DNA from: Clostridiaceae bacterium
GTDB taxonomy: Bacteria > Bacillota > Clostridia > UBA1212 > DUPL01
NCBI GenBank assembly: GCA_012522035.1
Contig: JAAYLF010000304.1
Span: 1-5,898 of the forward strand
Reading direction: 5' to 3'
DNA length: 5,898 nt
Positions 1 through 5,898 of the stretch are shown in pieces. Both the position numbers and the translations under genes were made by a program. The notes under the pieces were generated by a model. The model was not told where the DNA came from and made no database searches. It saw nothing but the letters and a program-made list of their open reading frames with translations. Each line of letters starts with the position of its first letter. Within the stretch, counting starts at the first letter, position 1.

Positions 1-1776
1 CTTCAAACCTATGGAATAGGGGCAATTCTTTCCGACTTTGTCATTTATTCAGGAGAAAAGCAATATAAAAATATACATATAGATGATTTTTACTTGCACG
101 AAAGATATCTAAAACCATTCAAAACAGTCATAACCAAAACACAACCGTTAGGAATAATGGTAAATTCTCAAGTTATTAATGATACACAACTATACACCAG
201 TCCAATGTTGAAAATGTTAAATAAAGAATATTCATTCAAAGGCATCATTCTCAGCGAATGGGGCGGAATTCTGGACCGAATGGAATCTTTAATGTCGGGG
301 ATACATATTGAACTGCCTGGATCCGGCTGTTTTGATGATGAAATTTTGGATGCTGTCGAACAGAATTTGCTTGATATTCAAGTTGTTGATTCAATGGTTT
401 TGGACATTTTGAATTTTATTGACATAACCAAAAAGAACAGGGTTAATGGCTACCAGTACGACAGGACATACAACCACAAACTGGCTGAAAAGATTGCAGA
501 AGAATCAATATGCCTTCTCAATAACGAGGATGACATACTGCCTCTTGATCCAAATGATAAAATTGCAGTGATTGGCAATTCGCAATATCCAATGATACAG
601 GTTGCAGGTTCTTCCTATGTACCTGTAAGCATAATTGACGACCCGCTTTTCTGCATGAGAGAGGTGTCTCCAAACTTTACAGGCAGCAATATTCTACATT
701 CGGAAGGTTATGACAGAAACACCAAGGAAGTACGTAATGAGCTTGTTTACGAGGCGTTAAGAACTGTTATGGAAGCAAAGGCAGTTGTTGTGTTTCTTGG
801 GTTTGACGAGTCTCAAGTCAGCGAATACAGTGATTTTGAAAGCCTTGAGCTGCCTGCAAACCAGGTGGATTTGATAGACTCAATTGTACAGTACAACAAG
901 AATATTATAGTGGTGGTGAATTCTCCCACATGCATCAACATGCCCTGGATTGACAAGGTAAAGGCGGTGGTTGACGCAAAGATTCCGGGAGAAGCTTTTG
1001 GATCTGCTATTGCAAACCTTTTGTTTGGTATTGTGAATCCGTCAGGAAAATTGTCTTGTGCATATCCTGGGCTGTTTCCCTTTGGCCATGGCTTGTCATA
1101 CACTAGATTTGAGTACAGCAACATATATATGGAGTGCGATGATGATGCTTGTTTGATTAGTTTTATCCTCGAAAACACGGGTGAGGTGCACGGCAAGGAG
1201 GTTGTATTTCTTTACGCTGAAATAAACAGGTCGTATAAAAGGCTTGTAGGATTTTGCAAGCCTGGTCTTGCCCCGGGCGAGAAAAAGAAAGTAACTTTCA
1301 GGGTGACAAGACAGGATCTTTCAATATACGACAAGGAGAAAAAATGTGAAACTATTTTTTCAGGAGACTACACTTTCCATATATGCGCATCCGAGCAGGA
1401 TGTAAAATTAAGTATAACCACATATATAGAAGGGGACAATCCTATAGAGAGGGATTTGTCAATTCCTGAGAAGAGAGCGGAGTTTCAGGAAGTGGAAAAC
1501 AGGGATTCATACACCCTTGATTCCACAATTAACGAGCTTTTGGATTCACCTGCAGGAAGAAGGCTTTATCAATGGTGCTACAAACGGGCGAAAAGCAGGA
1601 TGGGTCTTGATGATGCGAATCCCGTTTTTGCTTTAAATCTCGACATGTTTCATAATACTCCTTTGAGGAAGCTGGTGCTGCTTGGTAACGGCACCCTTAC
1701 ATTCAAGAAGGCTCAGGGTTTGGTAGACATATGTAATGGAAATCCAATAAGAGGAGTATCCAAAGTCCTGTTTTAG
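1..1776 (+). CDS. Glycoside hydrolase family 3 (beta-glucosidase-like) protein, 5'-truncated, probably catalytically degenerate
   Basis: The reading frame is open from base 1, so the true start lies left of the window; the TTG at 94 lies inside the barrel and is not a credible start. 591 residues are visible (numbered from the codon at base 1). GH3 landmarks in order: the end of the (beta/alpha)8 barrel with KGIILSEWGG (about 81-90); the linker and start of the second domain at AEKIAEESICLLNNEDDILPL (about 162-182, shortened); MPWIDKVKAV; LLFGIVNPSGKL; PFGHGLSYTRFEYSN; a fibronectin-III-like domain (about 380-475); and a helical C-terminal extension ending in LVDICNGNPIRG. Active relatives cut terminal beta-linked glucose from oligosaccharides. 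Here the nucleophile Asp of the usual SDW motif is Glu (bases 256-258), the usual KHF sugar-binding motif reads SDF (31-39), the SEGxDR acid/base motif reads SEYSDF (820-837), and a segment of about 40 residues is absent near 1066-1074. Family membership is clear. Loss or change of activity is inferred, and the long intact frame argues against a decayed pseudogene. Confidence 0.88.
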   Translation, partial: LQTYGIGAILSDFVIYSGEKQYKNIHIDDFYLHERYLKPFKTVITKTQPLGIMVNSQVINDTQLYTSPMLKMLNKEYSFKGIILSEWGGILDRMESLMSGIHIELPGSGCFDDEILDAVEQNLLDIQVVDSMVLDILNFIDITKKNRVNGYQYDRTYNHKLAEKIAEESICLLNNEDDILPLDPNDKIAVIGNSQYPMIQVAGSSYVPVSIIDDPLFCMREVSPNFTGSNILHSEGYDRNTKEVRNELVYEALRTVMEAKAVVVFLGFDESQVSEYSDFESLELPANQVDLIDSIVQYNKNIIVVVNSPTCINMPWIDKVKAVVDAKIPGEAFGSAIANLLFGIVNPSGKLSCAYPGLFPFGHGLSYTRFEYSNIYMECDDDACLISFILENTGEVHGKEVVFLYAEINRSYKRLVGFCKPGLAPGEKKKVTFRVTRQDLSIYDKEKKCETIFSGDYTFHICASEQDVKLSITTYIEGDNPIERDLSIPEKRAEFQEVENRDSYTLDSTINELLDSPAGRRLYQWCYKRAKSRMGLDDANPVFALNLDMFHNTPLRKLVLLGNGTLTFKKAQGLVDICNGNPIRGVSKVLF

Positions 1777-1785
1777 CAAATTAAA

Positions 1786-1815
1786 TTGCATATGTCAGTT
1801 ATTGTATGATATAAT
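1786..1815 (+). promoter_or_regulatory. Sigma-A-type extended -10 promoter for the pepF operon
   Basis: A perfect TATAAT lies at 1810-1815, preceded by TG one base upstream (1807-1808), which makes an extended -10 element. The best -35 candidate is TTGCAT at 1786-1791 with an 18-base spacer. It matches only the first three consensus bases, which an extended -10 can compensate. Transcription would start near 1822, leaving a short leader of about 30 bases before the pepF start codon. The site sits in the only intergenic gap large enough to hold a promoter. No convincing terminator for the upstream gene is visible, so read-through from the GH3-like gene remains possible. Confidence 0.62.
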
Positions 1816-1841
1816 GCATTGAATTTAAGTATAAAACGTGT

Positions 1842-1847
1842 AGGAGG
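1842..1847 (+). promoter_or_regulatory. Ribosome binding site of pepF
   Basis: A full AGGAGG lies five bases before the ATG at 1853. This fixes the start codon, and the resulting N-terminus matches the usual start of the PepF family. Confidence 0.85.
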
Positions 1848-1852
1848 CACTT

Positions 1853-3655
1853 ATGAATACTGATAAATTGCTCGAGAGATCTGAGATTGATGACGGGTAT
1901 AAATGGAGGGTTCAAGACATTTATGCCGATGATAATCTTTGGGAAGAAGATTTTGAAAAGGTAAAGAATACAATTGATTTGCTAGCTTCATTTAAAGGGA
2001 AAATAAGTGAAAGCGGAGAACAATTGCTTGAATTTTTGAAAAAAAGCGATGAGGTTTCCCAACTGCTTGAGAAAATGATTGTTTATGCAATCATGCGTCG
2101 TGATGAAGATACAAGAGAAAGCTCTTATCAGATGATGTATGATAGATGCAGCGCTTTGTTTACAGACATAAATGCTGCTTTGTCTTTCTTTGAACCAGAG
2201 CTTTTGGCAATGGACAAGGATAGGATTGACGCCTTTGTTGAAAACACCGAGGGCTTGTCTCTGTACAAGTTTAAAATAGATGAGATAATGAGGAAGAAGC
2301 CTCATATTCTGTCAGAAGCGGAAGAGAGAATCATGGCTCTGTCCGGTGATGCAATTGATACTGCAGACAATGTGTTTTCCATGTTTAACAATGCCGACTT
2401 GAAGTTCCCTGAAGTCAAGGATGAAGATGGTAAAATGAAGGAGCTTACACAGGCAAGATATGTTTCCTTCCTGATGTCTGAAAACAGGGAAGTCAGAATG
2501 GGCGCCTTTAAGGCACTGTATGAAACATATGGCAAGTGGAGAAACACTTTGGCAGCTTGTCTTGCTGGACAGATCAAGTCCAACAGATATGTTGCAAGAG
2601 CGAGAAATTACAACTCCTGCATAGAAATGTATCTGGATAATGATTTTGTAAAGACTGACGTATACAACAACCTGATTGAGACTGTTGAAAATAATTTGGA
2701 CAAGTATCAGGAGTATATGGAGCTGAAAAAGAAAGCCCTGGGTCTTGATGAGATTCACATGTATGACATTTACGCTCCTATTGTTAAGGTTCCTCAAAAG
2801 AAATACACTTTTGAAGAAGGAAAAGAGATTGTTCTTGAAGCCCTTAAACCCATGGGTGAGGATTATCTGAATCTGGTAAAGAAAAGCTTTGACGAAGGCT
2901 GGATTGATGTGTATGAGAATGTGGGCAAGAGATCCGGTGCGTATTCAATAAGCTGCTATGGAGTACATCCCTTTGTGCTTCTTAACTGGCAGGGCACCTT
3001 GAACGATGTTTTCACACTGGCCCATGAACTGGGACATGCAATGCACTCCTATTTAAGCAACAAGCATCAGCCTTTCGTATACGCAAGATACAAGATTTTT
3101 GTTGCGGAAGTTGCCTCGACAGTCAATGAAAATCTCCTTATAGATTACCTTATGAAGAATACTGATGATGAAACCATCAAGGCATACCTGATTAACCACT
3201 ATCTTGAGGAGTTCAGAGGAACCGTATACAGACAGGTAATGTTTGCCCACTTTGAAAGGGATATCCATGCTCTTTATGAATCAGGACAAGCCTTGACCCA
3301 GGAAACTCTGTGCAAGCTTTACTATGACCTCAACCTCAAGTATTTTAGTCCTGCAGTGGTAGTGGACAAGGAAATTGAAATGGAATGGGCACGTATTCCT
3401 CATTTCTATTCATCCTTCTATGTTTACAAGTATTCCACTGGGTTCTCTGCTGCGGCGGCTTTTGCAAACAACATCCTGAGTGGAGACAAAACTCTTGTTG
3501 ACAAATATTTGAATCTTCTTAAGAGTGGAGGAAATAATTATCCAATAGAGCAGCTAAAACTTGCAGGTGTTGATTTGTCAAAACCTGATCCAATAGAAGA
3601 TGCACTAAAAGTGTTTGGAGAGAATGTGAGAAAACTGAGTGCGTTAATTGGATAG
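1853..3655 (+). CDS. pepF: Oligoendopeptidase F (M3B zinc metallopeptidase)
   Basis: This is a complete 600-residue protein, the normal length for PepF. It is a cytosolic zinc endopeptidase that cuts short to medium oligopeptides, mainly in peptide turnover and recycling. The zinc site is visible: HELGH at residues 391-395 supplies both His ligands and the catalytic Glu392, and Glu419 in FVAEVAST, 28 residues after the first His, is the expected third ligand. The family block GKRSGAYS (358-365), the HPFVLLNWQGTLNDVFTLA segment before the zinc motif, and the substrate-binding HFYSSFYVYKYSTG block (517-530, rich in conserved His and Tyr) are all intact. The N-terminal helical domain covers roughly residues 30-190. 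There is no signal peptide or membrane segment. It follows its own promoter and lies 15 bases before the glycosyltransferase gene, so the two are probably co-transcribed. In Bacillus subtilis, overproduced PepF can degrade a Phr signalling peptide; nothing here shows such a role. The call is firm and the physiological substrate is unknown. Confidence 0.97.
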   Translation: MNTDKLLERSEIDDGYKWRVQDIYADDNLWEEDFEKVKNTIDLLASFKGKISESGEQLLEFLKKSDEVSQLLEKMIVYAIMRRDEDTRESSYQMMYDRCSALFTDINAALSFFEPELLAMDKDRIDAFVENTEGLSLYKFKIDEIMRKKPHILSEAEERIMALSGDAIDTADNVFSMFNNADLKFPEVKDEDGKMKELTQARYVSFLMSENREVRMGAFKALYETYGKWRNTLAACLAGQIKSNRYVARARNYNSCIEMYLDNDFVKTDVYNNLIETVENNLDKYQEYMELKKKALGLDEIHMYDIYAPIVKVPQKKYTFEEGKEIVLEALKPMGEDYLNLVKKSFDEGWIDVYENVGKRSGAYSISCYGVHPFVLLNWQGTLNDVFTLAHELGHAMHSYLSNKHQPFVYARYKIFVAEVASTVNENLLIDYLMKNTDDETIKAYLINHYLEEFRGTVYRQVMFAHFERDIHALYESGQALTQETLCKLYYDLNLKYFSPAVVVDKEIEMEWARIPHFYSSFYVYKYSTGFSAAAAFANNILSGDKTLVDKYLNLLKSGGNNYPIEQLKLAGVDLSKPDPIEDALKVFGENVRKLSALIG

Positions 3656-3660
3656 TTCAT

Positions 3661-3666
3661 AGGAGG
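3661..3666 (+). promoter_or_regulatory. Ribosome binding site of the glycosyltransferase gene
   Basis: AGGAGG lies four bases before the ATG at 3671, in the 15-base gap after the pepF stop codon. It fixes a start that gives a well-formed signal peptide. The gap is too short for a separate promoter, which supports co-transcription with pepF. Confidence 0.85.
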
Positions 3667-3670
3667 AAAT

Positions 3671-5758
3671 ATGCAAAAAAAATTTCTTGCCATATTGCTT
3701 ATACTGTTTATTTTCGCTTTTCCTTTGTTTTCATATGCGGCCAGCAAAATCATCGTATCTGCAGACTTCAACACAAAGGATAATGATGACTTTGTTGAAG
3801 ATGCCTATAAAATAGATGAAGCCAAATTTTACTGGAGTGAAAACGAGGGAAAGGACGGGAGCGGCTGTCTTGTTGTGGAGTGTACAACGGAGAATGACGC
3901 AAGATATGCATATACCGTAAAAGCCAAGAAAAACACTTATTACAGGATTTCTGCGTACATTAAAACTGACAAGGTCTCCTATACGGATGAGAACGCAAAA
4001 GGGGCGAATCTCTCAATAAAGGATCTCTTTGAGGTAAATGGCAATATCTATGGGACGCAGGATTGGACATATGTGGAGTTTTACGGCATGACCGGTTCCT
4101 CCCAGACTTCCTTTACTGTTTTCCTGCGTCTGGGAGGATATGGAGGAACAAATACCGGTAAAGCATATTTTGACGACTTCATGGTGGAGGAGCTGGACTC
4201 GCTTCCTGTAGGTGCAGAGGTAACAGCTCTTTACAAGGAGACTTCTACAAAACAAGAGTTTCCTCCCATATATACAGACCCCATGAAGGTGGCTGGTTTG
4301 CTTACCTTTTTCAGCGCCATAGTCTTTATCGTTTACTACAGGTATGTAACGAGGCATGAAGATGCGGTGCACGAAGGGCTGTCTACCCTGCAAAAAGTTG
4401 TGCTGCTTTTATTCATAGGTCTTTTCTTGAGACTTTTTCTGTCCATAACCGCACCGCAGTGTTCCATAGATGTAAATCTATTCTCCTATTGGGCAACGAA
4501 TGCTGCGAAACACAATTTTGATATATATAACCAGGTGCAGGGCATAGATTATCCACCCGGATATATGACAATTCTCATGCTGGTTGGGAAGGTTATGAAT
4601 CTTTTCAATGCTTACGGTACGCTTCTGGGTAGAATGCTTATAAAAATGCCAGCAATTTTGTGTGATATTGCTATTGCATACATTATATACAAACTGGCTG
4701 AAAAAAAGCTGACCAGCAAATGGACTATTTTCCTGGTTTGTGCATGGTTGTTCAACCCTGTCGTTCTTATTGACTCGGCAGCCTGGGGACAGGTTGACTC
4801 CGTGCTGACCTTGGCAATGGTGTTGTGCATTTATTACATTACACAGGAAAAGTACGCAACGGCAGGAGCATGGCTTGCGGTGGGTGTTATGTTGAAACCT
4901 CAGGCACTGTTCATTTCCCCGATACTTTTCTATGCACTGGTTAAGAATTTTACAGTTTCAAAGGAGTCAGTTGCAGAAAAGCTGCTGCATTTTGTGAAAA
5001 CGCTTTGTTCATTTATTGTGACTTTTCTTTTGATAGCATTTCCTTATGGGATAAACATATATGATCTGTTTATTGGAACAGCCGATCATTATAAATACAT
5101 TACTGTAAACGCATTAAACTATCATTTCCTTAAAGGAAACAACTGGGTTAGAGACAGCACTCCTTCAGTTTTTGGATGGTCTTTGTTTACCTGGGGCATG
5201 CTGGCAATTGTCGCCGCATCGGTTATAACATGGGTGATATATCAGATTAACAAAAAGGAAAAGTCTGTTCCTTATCTTATGTCCGCAGTACTTGTATACC
5301 TTGTGGTTAACTTCGGACCTAGAATGCACGAAAGATATTTTTTCCCGATTATTGCACTCATGTTGATTGCGTTGATATATTTGAACAACAAGTGGCTGCT
5401 TTATCTCTTTGCAGTTACTTCCGGAGTGAACTTCCTGATTGTTATGGAAATCATGACAGACCTGACAGTAGGAGGTTCTGACAGCAAGTACAAGCATTTC
5501 AACTGGCCTGACCTGACACCTTTCAGAGGAACATTGGCATTTATTAACGTGGCATGCTCCATATTGCTGCTTGTCTTTGCGGTGATGCATACAATGAAAA
5601 TGTTTAAAGGTGATAGTCATAAGTTGTGGAAGGAAAAAACAGAAGAGGCGATTGAGCCGGTTAGTGGTGGATTTATTGAAAGTATTAGAATGAGAATGGT
5701 GCGATCCAAGAGAAGCGATATTGAAGAGTGGAGTGTGGACAATGAAGAGAAGAATTAG
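3671..5758 (+). CDS. Membrane GT-C glycosyltransferase (Gpi18-like mannosyltransferase type) with N-terminal jelly-roll domain
   Basis: This is a complete 695-residue protein. Residues 1-23 form a signal peptide (KK, a long hydrophobic core, then SYA before A24). Residues about 27-175 look like a jelly-roll carbohydrate-binding domain of the CBM4/9-like kind: YYRISAYIKTD, GTQDWTYVEF, and the typical closing GKAYFDDFMVEEL. About 11-13 membrane segments follow, from about 205 to 641. Motifs of the Gpi18-like family are present: Asp267 in the first large loop (SIDVNLFSYWA), IDYPPGY (292-298), AWGQVDS (371-377), KPQ (409-411) and MHERYFFP (552-559). GT-C enzymes move a sugar from a polyprenyl-phosphate carrier to an acceptor on the outer face. 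With the jelly roll outside, the first membrane segment leads inward to a K/R/H-containing loop and the second leads out to Asp267, as that mechanism requires. The last 50 or so residues form a charged, probably cytosolic tail. Mannose as the sugar is inferred from family naming, and the acceptor (protein, lipid or wall polymer) is unknown. Confidence 0.9.
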   Translation: MQKKFLAILLILFIFAFPLFSYAASKIIVSADFNTKDNDDFVEDAYKIDEAKFYWSENEGKDGSGCLVVECTTENDARYAYTVKAKKNTYYRISAYIKTDKVSYTDENAKGANLSIKDLFEVNGNIYGTQDWTYVEFYGMTGSSQTSFTVFLRLGGYGGTNTGKAYFDDFMVEELDSLPVGAEVTALYKETSTKQEFPPIYTDPMKVAGLLTFFSAIVFIVYYRYVTRHEDAVHEGLSTLQKVVLLLFIGLFLRLFLSITAPQCSIDVNLFSYWATNAAKHNFDIYNQVQGIDYPPGYMTILMLVGKVMNLFNAYGTLLGRMLIKMPAILCDIAIAYIIYKLAEKKLTSKWTIFLVCAWLFNPVVLIDSAAWGQVDSVLTLAMVLCIYYITQEKYATAGAWLAVGVMLKPQALFISPILFYALVKNFTVSKESVAEKLLHFVKTLCSFIVTFLLIAFPYGINIYDLFIGTADHYKYITVNALNYHFLKGNNWVRDSTPSVFGWSLFTWGMLAIVAASVITWVIYQINKKEKSVPYLMSAVLVYLVVNFGPRMHERYFFPIIALMLIALIYLNNKWLLYLFAVTSGVNFLIVMEIMTDLTVGGSDSKYKHFNWPDLTPFRGTLAFINVACSILLLVFAVMHTMKMFKGDSHKLWKEKTEEAIEPVSGGFIESIRMRMVRSKRSDIEEWSVDNEEKN
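5730..5733 (+). promoter_or_regulatory. Probable ribosome binding site of the lipoprotein gene, inside the glycosyltransferase gene
   Basis: GGAG lies eight bases before the ATG at 5742, within the last codons of the glycosyltransferase. It is weaker than the two upstream AGGAGG sites. Together with the 17-base overlap, this suggests that translation is at least partly coupled to the preceding gene. Confidence 0.5.
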
Positions 5759-5898
5759 TCGGATTGTTGCTTTTGTCGCAATTTGTTTGTTTGTAATCAT
5801 ATATCTTGCAGGATGTACCAAAACCAATCTTAAGCATACTGGTTTTGAAGAGGGCAGCAATGACTCCATAAAGGGCTGGATTCTGTATGATTATCAAG
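5742..5898 (+). CDS. Lipoprotein with probable N-terminal jelly-roll (carbohydrate-binding-like) domain, 3'-truncated
   Basis: This gene is not apparent unless the end of the preceding gene is read in another frame. The ATG at 5742 opens a frame that stays open to the window edge (52 codons visible). Residues 1-25 are a classic lipoprotein signal: MKRR, a hydrophobic core of about 15 residues, and the lipobox LAGC with lipidated Cys25, so the product should be anchored outside the cytoplasmic membrane. The mature start, NLKHTGFEEGSNDSIKGW (29-46), resembles the first strand of CBM4/9-like jelly-roll domains (N-L-x-x-x-G-F-E-x-G, then a Trp), the same kind of domain fused to the upstream glycosyltransferase. 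The 17-base overlap points to the same transcript. The full product is unseen: it could be a short glycan-binding lipoprotein, a larger surface enzyme, or a second jelly-roll/glycosyltransferase fusion in which this signal serves as an anchor. The gene and its lipoprotein signal are well supported; the domain call rests on fewer than 25 residues. Confidence 0.82.
   Translation, partial: MKRRISRIVAFVAICLFVIIYLAGCTKTNLKHTGFEEGSNDSIKGWILYDYQ

Noticed and set aside
700..717. An exact SEGYDR string in the GH3-like protein, identical to the usual acid/base motif.
   Set aside because: It lies before the helix and strand EALRTVMEAKAVVVFLG, where GH3 proteins have a loosely conserved GY segment. The real acid/base motif follows that strand and corresponds to SEYSDF at 820-837, so this match is probably positional coincidence.
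813..1196. A minus-strand open frame of 127 codons inside the GH3-like gene.
   Set aside because: It is fully antisense to conserved GH3 motifs, and its translation shows no family features.
94..1776. A complete 560-residue gene starting at the TTG at 94.
   Set aside because: The frame is open to base 1 and the codons before 94 continue a GH3 barrel. A start here would remove half of the barrel, and no ribosome binding site precedes it.
1776..1789. A short inverted repeat (GCAA/TTGC) just after the GH3-like stop codon, considered as a terminator.
   Set aside because: The stem is only four AT-rich pairs with no T-tract after it, so it would not act as an intrinsic terminator.
5327..5338. A 12-base sequence repeated at 97-108 and 5327-5338.
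   Set aside because: Both copies encode HERY in unrelated proteins (HERYLKPF in the GH3-like protein, MHERYFFP in the glycosyltransferase). The match is coincidental codon choice with no flanking similarity.
5165..5869. A 234-codon open frame on the minus strand across the end of the glycosyltransferase.
   Set aside because: It lies antisense to a well-supported gene and the start of the lipoprotein. Its translation is rich in His, Cys and Asn without any recognisable domain, and it reads as a shadow of the coding strand.

Overview
The window looks like chromosomal DNA from a low-GC Gram-positive anaerobe of the Clostridia, possibly the cellulolytic Acetivibrio/Ruminiclostridium group. This is inferred from the AT-rich codon use, the strong AGGAGG ribosome binding sites, the clostridial-type beta-glucosidase architecture and the jelly-roll-fused membrane glycosyltransferase. 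The species cannot be fixed from the sequence. All genes read on the + strand, coding density is high, and no stretch over 300 bases lacks a gene. I see no tRNA, rRNA, mobile element, CRISPR array or long repeat.

Layout: (1) Bases 1-1776 hold the C-terminal three quarters or so of a glycoside hydrolase family 3 (GH3, beta-glucosidase-like) protein whose start lies left of the window. It keeps the GH3 fold landmarks, but the signature catalytic and sugar-binding positions are altered, so it looks like a pseudoenzyme or a strongly divergent member. (2) A 76-base gap carries an extended -10 promoter and a strong ribosome binding site. (3) Bases 1853-3655 encode a complete oligoendopeptidase F (PepF, M3B zinc peptidase). 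(4) Fifteen bases later, 3671-5758 encodes a multi-pass GT-C glycosyltransferase of the Gpi18-like mannosyltransferase type, with a signal peptide and an extracytoplasmic jelly-roll (carbohydrate-binding-like) domain fused to its N-terminus. (5) Overlapping its end by 17 bases, a lipoprotein gene starts at 5742 and runs off the right edge. The start of its mature part resembles the first strand of the same kind of jelly-roll domain.

The last three genes probably form one transcription unit read from the promoter in front of pepF. The glycosyltransferase and the lipoprotein are plausibly partners, or tandem relatives, in building or attaching a glycan outside the membrane. PepF is a cytosolic housekeeping peptidase and may simply share the promoter. 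The GH3-like gene looks like the end of a separate upstream unit. The most unusual items are the intact but catalytically degenerate GH3 protein and the jelly-roll/GT-C fusion followed by a lipoprotein with a similar N-terminal motif.
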